A stretch of DNA of 64,000 nucleotides from Hahellaceae bacterium (GTDB lineage: Bacteria > Pseudomonadota > Gammaproteobacteria > Pseudomonadales > Oleiphilaceae), in NCBI GenBank assembly GCA_016744695.1, contig JADGDV010000001.1:124001-188000 (forward strand). Reading direction: 5' to 3'. The notes under the pieces were generated by a model, which did no database searches, was not told where the DNA came from, and worked only from the letters and a program-made list of their open reading frames with translations. A program made the position numbers and the translations under genes. How positions within the stretch are numbered: the stretch's first letter is position 1; every line of letters begins with the position of its first letter. Shown piece by piece: positions 34,844 to 45,410 of the stretch.

Positions 34844-35725
34844 TTAGTGCTTTAGTATTTCAACAAACTTAGTGGCTAAAGTATGTACATCACCAGGCCA
34901 GCGAGCCGATAAATAATTACCATCCTGAACAACCCAGGCAGGTTTTGAATTATTAATTCGATCCCGTACTACACCTGATGTTTTAAGAGTGTAGTTTGGC
35001 GTATTTTTAGGCACATCAAGAAAATCATTCTCACTTTCTAATACGCGCTTAACCTCTTGTTCAACCCCTCTATAGCCTGTTGGTTCACCAGCAAATTCAA
35101 TGTAGGTGCGATAGTAGTCAGGGTCCCAAAACCGTGCAAAATATTTAGTTAATTGCCATGCTGAGCTTTCTAATTTCCATGTTAATGCCGTAGTTTTCTT
35201 ACCGTATAAAACGGATTTATTAGTTGTTTTTGAAATAGCTCTTGCCGCTAAAACAACCCCATGACAAACAGCCGCAATGGGTTTATGTTGGCCCGTCTCA
35301 CTGCTTGGTTCAAAGAAGTCTGCTACAAAGTCTTGTAAGGTTTGGTCTTCTAAATATTGTTTAATACGAGGGGCGTGACCACCGGGTAAAATTAAACCGG
35401 CATAATCCCCTACTCTAAGATCTTTATATTTACAGGGCGCCTTAAAATTTTCATCTAGTAGCAACGCCTTATAAGCTTTTCTTGCAAAAGAATCTGCTCG
35501 TAGCAGCAACCCAATAAAACGGACTTTCTTTAGTAAGGGAATCCAGCCCCAAGGGTCTAGTCCCTCACCGCTAATCATCATTTCATCAGGCTTAGCGACC
35601 TTTCCATCTACCGTTGAAAATACCACATAAAATCCTGCGGCTTTGACTATTTTCCATGTAATCGCTACCTCACTGGGGTCAAAATCGTGGTTAGGTAACG
35701 GCATGATTACGCGTTTATTGGTCAT
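34844..35725 (-). CDS. DJ-1/PfpI-family protein
   Basis: A 293-residue member of the class I glutamine-amidotransferase-like/DJ-1 fold. The nucleophile elbow AAVCHGVVLAARA and the preceding GLILPGGHAPR fit the family. The length and the trailing TSGVVRDRINN...WVVQDGNYLSARWPGDVHT resemble Hsp31/catalase-associated types. ATG 35725 has GAGA upstream; the 13-residue extension in the ORF track is unlikely. Function could be glyoxalase, chaperone or amidase. Confidence 0.85.
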   Translation of the reverse strand: MTNKRVIMPLPNHDFDPSEVAITWKIVKAAGFYVVFSTVDGKVAKPDEMMISGEGLDPWGWIPLLKKVRFIGLLLRADSFARKAYKALLLDENFKAPCKYKDLRVGDYAGLILPGGHAPRIKQYLEDQTLQDFVADFFEPSSETGQHKPIAAVCHGVVLAARAISKTTNKSVLYGKKTTALTWKLESSAWQLTKYFARFWDPDYYRTYIEFAGEPTGYRGVEQEVKRVLESENDFLDVPKNTPNYTLKTSGVVRDRINNSKPAWVVQDGNYLSARWPGDVHTLATKFVEILKH

Positions 35726-35852
35726 GTTACTATCTCTTTTTTTTAGGTATTGGCCATACAAAAAGGGGACGGAGGGGTTATAAAGTGGGCAATAAGTTTA
35801 AAAAATAAGTTGGTTAATAAATAATCCCTCCGTCCCCGTTGATTTATTCCAC

Positions 35853-37241
35853 CTATTTCTCTACAGCGTTGCTAGGATCACCTTTGTAACCCAAAGCCTT
35901 CCAGTCTAGCCTCCCTTTTGTTGAATGGCAGTCGACGCACTGAAGTGACTGCTCCTTTGGTACGACTAGGTGATTAATTTTCCAATACATTATTGTTTGA
36001 GTAAAACTGTAGTGACCACTATATGGCATACCCACTATGGCCATGCCGTCCTCAATAGCACGATTCCAGTCAAAGTGTTCCCAATAGCCGTTAAATACCT
36101 TTGGGACAACAAGGTAATTATTCTCTACATCATAAGGCTGCTTACCTTGCATAATTTTGAAGGGATAGATCTTGGCATTCTTATCCGTAAGGCTACCTAA
36201 AGGTTTGGTCAGATAAGTGGTTTTTTGAGGCTCAATTTTGTCCCCTAAAACGTATCGATCAGAATTCCCGTTATACCATGCATATACCGGTATCAAGTTT
36301 TTACCCCAGCGAAACTCTCCCGTTGTTTTTGCATAGGTTTCCATACCATACTTATCTTTAGTGGCCTTTTTATCTTTACCGGCCATCGACCAGTCCCACC
36401 ATATTTTTGTTGGGTTATCTCTGGCAAATGTGGGAATGTGGCATGTCTGGCAGGCCACGACTTTTGTATGTTTTTTCAGTGTTGGATTCTTATGTGATGT
36501 AGCACTGTGGCAATCACTACATTCAACACGTTTTCCTTCGCCTATAGATACTGACATGGCCTGACCAGAAATATCATGATTTGTTGTTTGATGGCAGAAT
36601 TCGCAGTTGGCGTTAGCGCCATCAATTCCCATGTGCACGTCATAGGTTCGGCTTGGCTTTATAAGAGATGAATCGAGGTCTCCATGCTTGATGTGATCAC
36701 CACCACCGCCATAGAAGTGGCATGAACCGCAAGTTTGTCTGCTCGTCCGACCTACGCTCTGCGCTACCTTAACAAGGTCAACTCCAATAGCGGGTATACC
36801 TGCTCCATTTAGCTGTTTCTTATACGTCCCCGTTGTATCATGGCAAACAAGGCAATCAACATTTTCAATGTTTCCGAAATCAAACGATGCATCCTTCCAA
36901 CCATACCCTGCATGGCAGCTTGTACAGCGTGGCCAATTCGAAGGCACAGCGAGACAGAAGTTATTAATGCCGTTTTTTTTGCCTACCTCAATGCTCTTTT
37001 TGTGATCAGGCATGCGTTGCGTGGTAGACCATGTCCAATGCTTATGTTTTATAAACTCCTTTGCTTCCCATTCGTGGCACCTCAAACAGGTCTTAGTAAC
37101 GTCAGTTCCGTGGGTTAAGGGGCCCCTAATACGATGAGTATGGCTGCCTTCTGCTATGGCGCTGCCCGCGAACATAGTCGCGAATATGGCCCCAAGATAA
37201 AAAGTAAACGAACATATGAAGTATTTCAATTTTAGCCCCAA
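35853..37241 (-). CDS. octaheme c-type cytochrome, tetrathionate-reductase family
   Basis: A 462-residue periplasmic multiheme cytochrome with a signal peptide ending at about SAIAEG and eight CxxCH sites (CLRCH, CTSCH, CLVCH, CGSCH, CEFCH, CSDCH, CQTCH, CVDCH). The order, the spacing and HKHWTWSTTQRMPDHKKSI match the Shewanella octaheme tetrathionate reductase family. Family members reduce tetrathionate, nitrite or hydroxylamine in vitro; the substrate here is unknown. Start is TTG with AAGG upstream. No quinol oxidase partner is encoded next to it; a ZIP metal transporter lies 81 bases upstream. Confidence 0.88.
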   Translation of the reverse strand: MGLKLKYFICSFTFYLGAIFATMFAGSAIAEGSHTHRIRGPLTHGTDVTKTCLRCHEWEAKEFIKHKHWTWSTTQRMPDHKKSIEVGKKNGINNFCLAVPSNWPRCTSCHAGYGWKDASFDFGNIENVDCLVCHDTTGTYKKQLNGAGIPAIGVDLVKVAQSVGRTSRQTCGSCHFYGGGGDHIKHGDLDSSLIKPSRTYDVHMGIDGANANCEFCHQTTNHDISGQAMSVSIGEGKRVECSDCHSATSHKNPTLKKHTKVVACQTCHIPTFARDNPTKIWWDWSMAGKDKKATKDKYGMETYAKTTGEFRWGKNLIPVYAWYNGNSDRYVLGDKIEPQKTTYLTKPLGSLTDKNAKIYPFKIMQGKQPYDVENNYLVVPKVFNGYWEHFDWNRAIEDGMAIVGMPYSGHYSFTQTIMYWKINHLVVPKEQSLQCVDCHSTKGRLDWKALGYKGDPSNAVEK

Positions 37242-37322
37242 AACACACCTTGCCTATCAATTGACACTTAGAAGTAACTTGTACTGTGTTGTATTCTAAT
37301 ATTAACTCAGCTCTACTATTCT

Positions 37323-38075
37323 TTAAGGACTTAAAGTAACTTTAATAAACCACATGAGAGCAATCCCCATCGTAAACGAAATAAAATGAATTAGATTTTT
37401 CATCAAATTTTCATGTTTGTTTATCTCAGGAACCAGATCTGATGCTCCAATATAAATAAAGTTGCCAGCGGCAAGCGGTATCAAAAAACTGATATCCATT
37501 TTAAATGATACGAAATATGCAGTAATCCCTCCCAAGAGGAATGTAAGAGCAGATAACACATTAAATAGTAGTGCTGTTTTTTTCTTCCAACCACCATGAA
37601 TAAGAACCGCAAAGTCACCTAGTTCCTGAGGGATTTCGTGAGCGGCCGCAGCAAGCCAAGCCATAATACCAAGTTGGATGTCGATTAAGAAAGTGCCAGC
37701 TATGGCTAGGCCGCCAATATAGTTATGCAACCCATCACCCAATAAAATCAAATAAGTAAGAGGCTTCTTGCATTCAGCGTCTGATCGATGGCAATGATGC
37801 CAATGCAGTAGTTGTTCAAGCGCGAAAAATAACATGAACCCGAGAAGAATCCACAAATAAAAGGTATCATCTCCTTCGAAGGTAGCCAGTCCTGCCGGAA
37901 TCATATGCAAAAAAGCGCCACCTATTAATGACCCCGCAGCAAAAGCCACTAAGGGAAGTGTGATTTTTTCCAATGTCTCTTCTTTTAGAACCAAAGTAAC
38001 ACTACCGACTAGCGCAAGAGCACTCATCAGGAGGCTACTAGAGATTATCCACTCTAATGCACTCACTACGATCAT
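37323..38075 (-). CDS. ZIP-family metal transporter
   Basis: A 250-residue membrane protein with eight segments and both ZIP metal motifs: LLGDGLHNYIGGLAIAGTF (TM4) and AAAAHEIPQELGDFAVLIH (TM5), plus a His-rich loop LLHWHHCHR between TM3 and TM4. It probably imports Zn2+ or Fe2+. It lies upstream of the octaheme cytochrome on the same strand; shared transcription is possible but not shown. Confidence 0.9.
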   Translation of the reverse strand: MIVVSALEWIISSSLLMSALALVGSVTLVLKEETLEKITLPLVAFAAGSLIGGAFLHMIPAGLATFEGDDTFYLWILLGFMLFFALEQLLHWHHCHRSDAECKKPLTYLILLGDGLHNYIGGLAIAGTFLIDIQLGIMAWLAAAAHEIPQELGDFAVLIHGGWKKKTALLFNVLSALTFLLGGITAYFVSFKMDISFLIPLAAGNFIYIGASDLVPEINKHENLMKNLIHFISFTMGIALMWFIKVTLSP

Positions 38076-38282
38076 TCCTGTTTACATTTACTTACAAGCC
38101 TAACGGTGTTATATAAAATTAGCTAGTTGGCCTGGGGGGTTGTCTAAGCAGCCAACTTCCTATTCGCCACAACGAAATAATTAAGAGATTATATCAACAG
38201 AAATTGGCAATGCTCTTCCTCACTTTTATCTGCTAATATGGTTTTACGTTTACAACTCAACTTAATATAAGAAACTATTTCA

Positions 38283-39473
38283 ATGGCGTACAAATTAGAA
38301 GTACGAAAACTGTATAAAATATTTGGTGATTCACCCAAAGCGGCCCTCAAACTTCTGGAACAAAATATTGAAAAGGATCAAATTTTTGATCGCACTGGCC
38401 AAACAGTGGGTGTTCACGACGTTAGTTTAGGTGTTGAAGAAGGCGAAATTTTCGTCGTGATGGGTCTATCTGGTTCAGGCAAGTCAACACTAGTACGGCT
38501 TCTCAATCGACTTATCGAACCAACCCAAGGACAAGTCCTGATTGATGGCGAAGACATCACTTCTATGGACGAAAAACCTCTACGTGATATACGCCGAAAC
38601 AAAATCAGCATGGTTTTTCAGTCCTTTGCGTTAATGCCACACCTGAACGTCCTCGACAATGCCGCGTTTGGTTTATTACTGGCCGGAGAACCACAACAGC
38701 AGCGCCAAGAAAAAGCACGGGCGGCACTGACTCAAGTAGGACTCGAAACCCACGTCAATAGCTACCCTGACGAACTTTCAGGTGGTATGCAACAGAGGGT
38801 TGGTTTAGCGCGTGCACTTGCCAATAACCCTGACATCATGCTGATGGATGAAGCGTTTTCTGCCTTAGACCCGTTGATAAGAACCGAAATGCAGGATGAA
38901 CTTGTACGACTGCAATCTGTTCATCAACGAACCATTGTTTTCATTTCCCACGACCTCGACGAAGCAATGCGTATCGGAGATCGTATTGCCATTATGCAGG
39001 GTGGCGTAGTCGTGCAAGTGGGCACGCCAGACGAAATTCTGAAAACGCCTGCGAATGATTACGTTCGCTCGTTCTTCAAAGGCGTTGATGTGTCGTATGT
39101 ATTCACTGCTGGTGATATCGCCCGTCGTACCCAGGTCACAATGATTAAAAAGGGCTCCAGCGAAGGTTTATTGTCTGGTTTACAGCTACTTAAAGATAAT
39201 GATCGCGATTTTGGCTACGTCATCGACAAAGAAAATCGCTTTATCGGTGTGGTATCGGCTGACTCTCTTTACCGAGTTATTCATCAGAATGAAAAGCTTA
39301 ACCAGGCTATATTGTCAGACATAGAACCGATTGCCGAAGACACATCAATCAATGAAATTATAGGCGCCGTTGCTCAGGCTCCGTGCGCGGTTCCCGTTAT
39401 ATCTGACCAACATAAATATTTGGGCTGTATCAGTAAAGCACTGCTGCTCGAAACGCTAGATAGAGAGGCATAA
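38283..39473 (+). CDS. proV: glycine betaine/proline ABC transporter ATP-binding protein
   Basis: A 396-residue ProV-type ATPase. Walker A is GLSGSGKST, signature [16 protein letters not shown] and Walker [14 protein letters not shown]. The N-terminal [20 protein letters not shown] is typical of ProV, and two CBS domains in the last 120 residues would sense ionic strength. First gene of proVWX, which imports compatible solutes under osmotic stress; expected in a marine organism. Six bases separate it from proW. Confidence 0.95.
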   Translation: MAYKLEVRKLYKIFGDSPKAALKLLEQNIEKDQIFDRTGQTVGVHDVSLGVEEGEIFVVMGLSGSGKSTLVRLLNRLIEPTQGQVLIDGEDITSMDEKPLRDIRRNKISMVFQSFALMPHLNVLDNAAFGLLLAGEPQQQRQEKARAALTQVGLETHVNSYPDELSGGMQQRVGLARALANNPDIMLMDEAFSALDPLIRTEMQDELVRLQSVHQRTIVFISHDLDEAMRIGDRIAIMQGGVVVQVGTPDEILKTPANDYVRSFFKGVDVSYVFTAGDIARRTQVTMIKKGSSEGLLSGLQLLKDNDRDFGYVIDKENRFIGVVSADSLYRVIHQNEKLNQAILSDIEPIAEDTSINEIIGAVAQAPCAVPVISDQHKYLGCISKALLLETLDREA

Positions 39474-39478
39474 GCATT

Positions 39479-40579
39479 ATGGCAGTAGACAGCGCTAATC
39501 CTTGGGAAGTAACGCAAGCTGAGCCAGCAGCGGAACAGACTAACTCAAGTACCACAGAACAGGCAGATGCATCGCCATGGGGCAGTCCAGCAAGCCCCGA
39601 ACAGGCCAGCCCTGAAAGTTACATGTCAGCCGGTAACCTCACCGACGACACGCCATTCTCGATGCTGCACCCATTTCAAGAAGCTTGGATTCCTTTGAAT
39701 CATTGGATCGATATTATTGTTCAATGGGTCGTCGGTAATTTCCGTCCCTTCTTCAGTGCGATAAAAGCCCCTGTTGATGTGGCACTAACGGCCATTGATA
39801 CATCACTGAACTCAATCCCGCCATTCTTGATGATTCTGGTCATGGGCCTTATCGCTTGGCAGCTTGCAGGCAAACGCTTGGGGATCGGCACCGTTACTGG
39901 GCTGTTCTTTCTAGGGGCTATTGGTGTTTGGCAAGAAGCGATGACCACCCTATCTCTGGTCCTTACCTCGGTATTATTTTGCATGGCCATTGGTATTCCA
40001 ACCGGCATTGGCATGGCGCGCAGTGAGCGTATAGGTAAAATTGTTAGACCGCTTCTTGACACCATGCAAACCACCCCTGCTTTCGTCTATTTAGTACCCG
40101 TTGTGATGCTGTTTGGTATCGGTAATGTTCCCGGTGTTGTCGTCACTATTATCTTTGCCGTACCGCCGGTTATTCGACTGACCAACTTGGGAATTCGTCA
40201 GGTTCCTGAAGACCTCATCGAAGCTGCCAACTCATTTGGTGCCAGCTCTCGGCAACTACTTTATAAAGTACAACTTCCCCTAGCAATGCCAACCATTCTC
40301 GCAGGCGTCAACCAGACACTGATGCTAAGCCTTTCGATGGTTGTTATCGCATCCATGATTTCAGTAGGCGGTCTTGGCTTGATGGTGCTCAGGGGGATTG
40401 GCCGACTAGATATTGGCCTAGCCACCGTAGGCGGCATTGGCATCGTTATACTGGCAATTATTTTGGACAGAATGACTCAAGCACTCGGCAGAGACGCCCG
40501 AGTGCGTGGAACTCGTCACTGGTATCAATCAGGACCGATCGGGCTGCTATTAAGCCTAAAAAGTAATAAAAACAACTAA
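39479..40579 (+). CDS. proW: glycine betaine/proline ABC transporter permease
   Basis: A 366-residue permease. The first 60 residues are a Gln/Ala/Ser/Pro-rich low-complexity cytoplasmic tail (tandem NPWEV, SPWGSP motifs), as in E. coli ProW. The core has about seven membrane segments and the EAA loop [20 protein letters not shown] that docks on ProV. Confidence 0.95.
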   Translation: MAVDSANPWEVTQAEPAAEQTNSSTTEQADASPWGSPASPEQASPESYMSAGNLTDDTPFSMLHPFQEAWIPLNHWIDIIVQWVVGNFRPFFSAIKAPVDVALTAIDTSLNSIPPFLMILVMGLIAWQLAGKRLGIGTVTGLFFLGAIGVWQEAMTTLSLVLTSVLFCMAIGIPTGIGMARSERIGKIVRPLLDTMQTTPAFVYLVPVVMLFGIGNVPGVVVTIIFAVPPVIRLTNLGIRQVPEDLIEAANSFGASSRQLLYKVQLPLAMPTILAGVNQTLMLSLSMVVIASMISVGGLGLMVLRGIGRLDIGLATVGGIGIVILAIILDRMTQALGRDARVRGTRHWYQSGPIGLLLSLKSNKNN

Positions 40580-40598
40580 CTTTAAATTGGAGAAAACA

Positions 40599-41588
40599 AT
40601 GTTACCAAAACATCTCGCTCTCGCTTCTTTTCTAGCGACCAGTATTTCATTCACTGCACAGGCTGCTGACCTGCCCGGTAAAAATATAAAAGTTCAAGCC
40701 GTACAGAGCCCGATTGCTGCAGAGAACTTTCAGACAGAGATTATTAACGAAGCCCTAAATGTTTTGGGCTACGACGTACAACCAACCAAAGAAGTCGACT
40801 ACAGCGCTGGCTATGTTTCTATCGCCAATGGTGATGCAACCTATATGACGACCAATTGGTTCCCATTGCATAACACCATGTATGAGAATGCTGGTGGTGA
40901 CGAAGCATTTTATCGCAAAGGTTTCTACATTAACGGTGCCGCTCAAGGCTACTTAGTTGATAAAAAGACCGCCGATAAATATGGCATCACGAACCTGGGT
41001 GATTTCAAAGATCCGAAAATTGCCAAGCTGTTTGATACCAACAATGACGGTCTAGCAGATTTGACAGGTTGTCAGGCTGGTTGGGGCTGTGAAGGCGTGA
41101 TTGAATTTCAGCTAGATGCATTTAATTTACGAGACAAGATTAATCACAACCAGGGTCAATATTCCGCCATTATTTCCGATACCATTGCCCGCTTTAATGA
41201 TGGAAAACCAGTTTTTTACTACACATGGACACCGTATTGGGTATCAGGAAAGCTGATACCAGGTAAGGATGTCATATGGTTAGAAGTGCCCTTTTCGGCT
41301 AACCCAAACGGCTCCGATACCAAATTACCTAATGGTAAAAATTATGGTTTCGACATTAATAGTGAACGCATTGTGGCAAACCGAAAATTTGCAGAGCAAA
41401 ACCCTGCCGCAGCCAAATTATTCGAAATTGCCAAAATTTCTATCAATGACGTTAGTGCAGAAAACATGCTAATTTCTAATGGCGAAAATTCACAGAAGCA
41501 AATTCTGAAACATGTATCAAACTGGATAAAAGCCAATCAAGCCCTATTTGATAGCTGGATTACAGAAGCCAAGAAAGCCGCAAAATAA
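40599..41588 (+). CDS. proX: glycine betaine/proline periplasmic binding protein
   Basis: A 329-residue secreted protein with signal peptide (LALASFLATSISFTAQAA). GKNIKVQAVQSPIAAENFQT and TNWFPLHNTMYE are ProX-like, and Trp residues that would cage the quaternary amine are present. The ORF track starts at TTG 40587, but ATG 40599 has GGAG six bases upstream and is the better start. It closes the operon. Confidence 0.93.
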   Translation: MLPKHLALASFLATSISFTAQAADLPGKNIKVQAVQSPIAAENFQTEIINEALNVLGYDVQPTKEVDYSAGYVSIANGDATYMTTNWFPLHNTMYENAGGDEAFYRKGFYINGAAQGYLVDKKTADKYGITNLGDFKDPKIAKLFDTNNDGLADLTGCQAGWGCEGVIEFQLDAFNLRDKINHNQGQYSAIISDTIARFNDGKPVFYYTWTPYWVSGKLIPGKDVIWLEVPFSANPNGSDTKLPNGKNYGFDINSERIVANRKFAEQNPAAAKLFEIAKISINDVSAENMLISNGENSQKQILKHVSNWIKANQALFDSWITEAKKAAK

Positions 41589-41596
41589 AGGCAAAA

Positions 41597-41619
41597 AGGT
41601 AGGGTTTGTAGCCCTACCT
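41597..41619 (+). terminator. hairpin after proVWX
   Basis: AGGTAGGG / CCCTACCT with a seven-base loop, just after the proX stop. No T-run follows, so it may stabilise the mRNA end rather than terminate by itself. Confidence 0.55.
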
Positions 41620-41711
41620 AAGCCAGCAAGTCAGGACTCTTTAAGCTGGTTTCTCTGTTGCCTTTGAATTGGTGCTGCTGATTTTAAGGTAACGGAATTT
41701 TGTGATTACAA

Positions 41712-42902
41712 TCAAACACTCTCACCAGCAGCATGCCCCGAGCTCCAGGACCAAGCAAAATTATACCCCCCGAGCCAACCCGTCACATCCAGCACTTCAC
41801 CCACAAAATAAACCCCATCAACAAGGTTAGACATCATCGTTTTAGATGAAACCTGTGTTGTATCAACGCCCCCAATAGTTACCTCGGCAGTTCTATAGCC
41901 TTCAGTGCCTGATGGAATGATTTTCCACTCACTAAGTTGCTCTGAAATGCGTTTTAATTCTGGTGCGGTATATTGCTTCATGGGTTTCGAGGCGAACCAA
42001 CTTTCACAAAACAAGTTTGCCATTTTTTTAGTGAATACTTCAGATAGCACTGTGCGTAATTCTGTATTGGGGCGAGTACTTTGTTGTTCATTAAGCCATG
42101 CTTCTGTATTACGGTCTGGCAGTAAATTAATTTCGACGACACCCCCTTCTTTCCAGAATGAGGATATTTGTAATATAGCGGGTCCACTAATACCACGATG
42201 GGTAAATAGAATATTTTCTCTAAAGCTTGTGCCATTACAAGAGACACTCGCATCAACTGAACTACCAGAGAGCGATTCACATAATGATTTTAGCTGATTG
42301 GTGATTACAAAAGGCACTAAGCCTGCTCGGGTGCTGAATATATCATGCCCAAACTGGCGGGCAATATCATAACCAAAGCCTGTTGCCCCCATAGTGGGTA
42401 TAGATAACCCACCCGTTGCAATCACCAATGACTCACAAGATAAGTCGCTGAATGAAGCGCGCTTTACTGCAAAGCCATTATCAACGTTAGATATTTTATC
42501 AACAGTGCTATTTAACTGAATGGTCACACCCGCATCAGCACATTCATTCAATAACATTTCGAGGATATCGCTCGACTTATTATCGCAAAATAACTGACCT
42601 AGTTTTTTTTCATGATAAGGAATAGCATGTTTATCAACTAACGCAATGAAATCCCATTGGGTGTAACGCGCTAAGGCTGATTTACAAAAGTGTGAATTAC
42701 GCGATAAAAAATTTTCAGGCTCTGTATACATATTAGTAAAATTACAACGCCCTCCTCCAGACATTAATATTTTCTTGCCTGGTTTATTGGCATGATCAAG
42801 TACCAGTACTTTTCTGCCTCGATTACCTGCAGTAATTGCACACATTAACCCTGCTGCACCGGCACCAATTATAATCACATCGTAATGAGACAACACCAAC
42901 AC
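41712..42902 (-). CDS. HI0933/BaiN-family FAD-dependent oxidoreductase
   Basis: A 396-residue flavoprotein. The FAD motif is YDVIIIGAGAAGLMCAITAG, followed by the diagnostic GKKILMSGGGRCNFTN; the C-terminus has FVGEVLDVTGWLGGYNFAW. This is the YhiN/HI0933 group, some members of which (BaiN) reduce bile-acid intermediates; the bacterial housekeeping role is unknown. Start is TTG with GGAG upstream. Confidence 0.92.
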   Translation of the reverse strand: MLVLSHYDVIIIGAGAAGLMCAITAGNRGRKVLVLDHANKPGKKILMSGGGRCNFTNMYTEPENFLSRNSHFCKSALARYTQWDFIALVDKHAIPYHEKKLGQLFCDNKSSDILEMLLNECADAGVTIQLNSTVDKISNVDNGFAVKRASFSDLSCESLVIATGGLSIPTMGATGFGYDIARQFGHDIFSTRAGLVPFVITNQLKSLCESLSGSSVDASVSCNGTSFRENILFTHRGISGPAILQISSFWKEGGVVEINLLPDRNTEAWLNEQQSTRPNTELRTVLSEVFTKKMANLFCESWFASKPMKQYTAPELKRISEQLSEWKIIPSGTEGYRTAEVTIGGVDTTQVSSKTMMSNLVDGVYFVGEVLDVTGWLGGYNFAWSWSSGHAAGESV

Positions 42903-42963
42903 TCCTCTTTAATTATTAACAACAAACCGATCGATAATGTACTAATGCTTTCGTCCTAAAGTA

Positions 42964-43836
42964 TTAATGTTTCATTAGTTGATACCAATCGGGCTCGGCT
43001 GATAGTTGTTGTTTCTCATCATAAGAAATACGGTGAGTACCGTGGCAACGTGCACAGGCGATAACGGCTAACGTACCTAACTCTCGTCCTTGGTCTTTGA
43101 GCGTGCCCGTTTTCAAGCTTTCTTCTAAAAGGCCTAAGGTAGTATTAATACTTTCATCAGGGTAAGTTCTTGGGTCGTGTTGATGACAATTTGAACAAAT
43201 GGCGCCCAGTGTATTAATGCCTTCTTTCAAATCAGATAACGATGACAAAGCGACGTCGGTTAAACCGTCTCCCGACGCTATTTTAATTTGGTTTACTTGT
43301 CTTGTTAGCTGGTCCATATGGTCAATTAAAGAAACCGTTGGGCTCATAGTCATACCTGAAAAATCTGGCGCTCTATATAGAGTTGCTACTGTAGAACGGT
43401 AATCAATATGACAAGCAGTACAAGATTCCGATAACTCAGTCAGTACACCTGAAACTTCTTTAAGTTGTTTATTCTTTACAATGTTTTGTAACGCACCAAT
43501 AGCCTCAGTGTTTAGCTTTGAATCCCACTCTGGCACCATCTCGCCAATTTTCGCATAATGCTCACTTAGTCTGGCAGTCCATTGGTTAAGCAACGCTTCA
43601 TTATTAGTATCTGCATAATACTGTACCGCTTGCATCTCACGTCGTAGTTTAAACATGTTATGTAGCCAAACCTGCCGTTTGTTCTCAGGCTTGTACCATT
43701 GCGCTAATGAGGCGGGTGGTAACTTAACCATACTCACTTTATCATTGTGTTTATAAGTGAGATTTATAACGATTGCGATAATGAGGCACTGAAGAGCAAT
43801 AAATAGAGCCCAACGTATTAGGGATGCTTTTTTCAA
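42964..43836 (-). CDS. membrane-anchored triheme cytochrome c
   Basis: A 290-residue protein with an uncleaved N-terminal membrane anchor (about 8-27) and three CxxCH motifs (CTACH near 138, CSNCH near 214, CARCH near 263). The helical regions between them resemble cytochrome c-prime/cytochrome b562-like bundles rather than a compact c-type fold. It may be an electron-transfer partner for periplasmic reductases such as the octaheme cytochrome 6 kb away; that link is inference. Confidence 0.8.
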   Translation of the reverse strand: MKKASLIRWALFIALQCLIIAIVINLTYKHNDKVSMVKLPPASLAQWYKPENKRQVWLHNMFKLRREMQAVQYYADTNNEALLNQWTARLSEHYAKIGEMVPEWDSKLNTEAIGALQNIVKNKQLKEVSGVLTELSESCTACHIDYRSTVATLYRAPDFSGMTMSPTVSLIDHMDQLTRQVNQIKIASGDGLTDVALSSLSDLKEGINTLGAICSNCHQHDPRTYPDESINTTLGLLEESLKTGTLKDQGRELGTLAVIACARCHGTHRISYDEKQQLSAEPDWYQLMKH

Positions 43837-44055
43837 AAGAACGATTTCCTGTTGATGACGATAGATTGAATTATTATCAAATTGATTTTACAGCATGCAA
43901 ACCATTTAATTAAGTGAAGATACCTTCTCGATTCACATGGTTTAACCTCATTTGCATGGCATTATGAACTTCAGCACTTATTTCTGCCTGGTTAGAATCA
44001 ATTTTATTCGTACACTTCACTTAAAATAACTGGTGCGTTAATCTCAGGAGCAACC

Positions 44056-44352
44056 GTGTTAACACGTAACCAAACCACGGAAACAACCGCTAAGGCATTA
44101 GGTACCATTGCCAATGGCGATAACGATGACGTGGTGGGTTTTACAAGAGGCTTTCTCTACGCAGGCGCCAACAGCATTGTATCAAGTCTTTGGAAAATAG
44201 ATGATGAAGCTACGGGTATTCTCATAGTTCAGTTTTATCAAAATTTAGCACAAACGGATAAGCGGGTGGTGGTGATTTCATTCCACAATCAATATCTTGC
44301 ACATTTATTATGTCCTGCCTCTGCGTTTCCAGATTCGTCCATCAATGGCTGA
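44056..44352 (+). pseudogene. CHAT-domain protease fragment A
   Basis: The 70 residues starting at GTG 44056 contain DDVVGFTRGFLYAGANSIVS, SLWKIDDEATGILIVQFYQN, the C-terminal core of a CHAT (caspase-like, TPR-associated) domain. The preceding Cys-containing LSACET strand is missing, and the upstream frame is only weakly CHAT-like. After FYQNLAQTDKR the frame drifts and runs into the 3' end of the convergent EamA gene. It is a remnant of a large CHAT protein. Confidence 0.7.
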
Positions 44353-45225
44353 TAAGCCCAGCGCAATTAACCCGATCCCCACAAAATGAACTGCCTCCAA
44401 AGACTCGCTGAGAAAAAATGAACCCAGTAATATAGCCGAAACAGGTATAAGCAATGTGACCAATAGCAGGTTAGTTGCACCCGCTGTTTCTAATATTTTG
44501 AAATAAAGAACATAAGCGATAGCTGTCGAGAATACAGCAAGCCCAACGATGGCGGCCCATGTCGCTAAGCGGGGCCCAGCAATATCGAGAGGGCCATCTA
44601 AAGTTAGAGTTATGGGTATCAACACGAGTGCAGAAGCAGTAACCTGGCCAGCCGCTATAATAATAGGGTTTATAGCCATCGTTTTAAATCGGCGTCCATA
44701 TACGCCTGCAAATGCATAACACACAGTAGCGGCAATAATGGCTGCTTGCGCTAACAAGTTGCCACCTCCATCGATAGCTGGCAGCCCGATCATTACAACA
44801 ACGCCTATAAACCCCGTTACCACTCCCGCAAATTTCAATGAAGTAATGCGTTCATCAGGTAGCAATATTCCTGCAACGACCACTGTAAATATAGGTGTTG
44901 CTGCGTTAAGAATTGATGCGAGTCCAGATGCAATTTGAGTTTGCCCCCACACGATAAGAACAAAAGGGATAACATTATTCAGCAAGCCCATCCCCAAAAA
45001 GGCGACCCAAACCCCCACGCTCTTCGGCGGGCGCAGTCCCATTACAAAAGCAATACACCATAACGTTATAGCAGCGAGCCCGACTCTGAGTGAAACAATA
45101 GTCAATGGAGGCAAATCGGCAACAGCCACACCAACGAAAAAAAATGATCCCCCCCATAGAACGGATAATACAATAAGCATTACCCACTCACGGGCGCCCA
45201 TTGAGGTGTTTATAGATGAAGTCAT
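44308..45225 (-). CDS. EamA/DMT-superfamily transporter
   Basis: A 305-residue protein with ten membrane segments and two EamA repeats (IVLSVLWGGSFFFVGVAVAD and AAIIAATVCYAFAGVYGRRF). Members export amino acids, nucleosides or drugs. Its last codons overlap the CHAT fragment. It looks intact and has a leftward orientation divergent from ada. Confidence 0.9.
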   Translation of the reverse strand: MTSSINTSMGAREWVMLIVLSVLWGGSFFFVGVAVADLPPLTIVSLRVGLAAITLWCIAFVMGLRPPKSVGVWVAFLGMGLLNNVIPFVLIVWGQTQIASGLASILNAATPIFTVVVAGILLPDERITSLKFAGVVTGFIGVVVMIGLPAIDGGGNLLAQAAIIAATVCYAFAGVYGRRFKTMAINPIIIAAGQVTASALVLIPITLTLDGPLDIAGPRLATWAAIVGLAVFSTAIAYVLYFKILETAGATNLLLVTLLIPVSAILLGSFFLSESLEAVHFVGIGLIALGLSAIDGRIWKRRGRT

Positions 45226-45410
45226 AGTGGCACATTCTCATGTCAAATTGATTAGGGAGAAGTTTAGCGTGAGCCTTAAACACAAACTATCCGATTCTTG
45301 CACTTTAAAATTTTTTTATGTTATTTCTATAGTATTAGCAAGAAACGGATGGAAACAACCACAAAAATAAGTTTTCATAGGGTTATCAATTTCAAATCTA
45401 AGGTCATATC

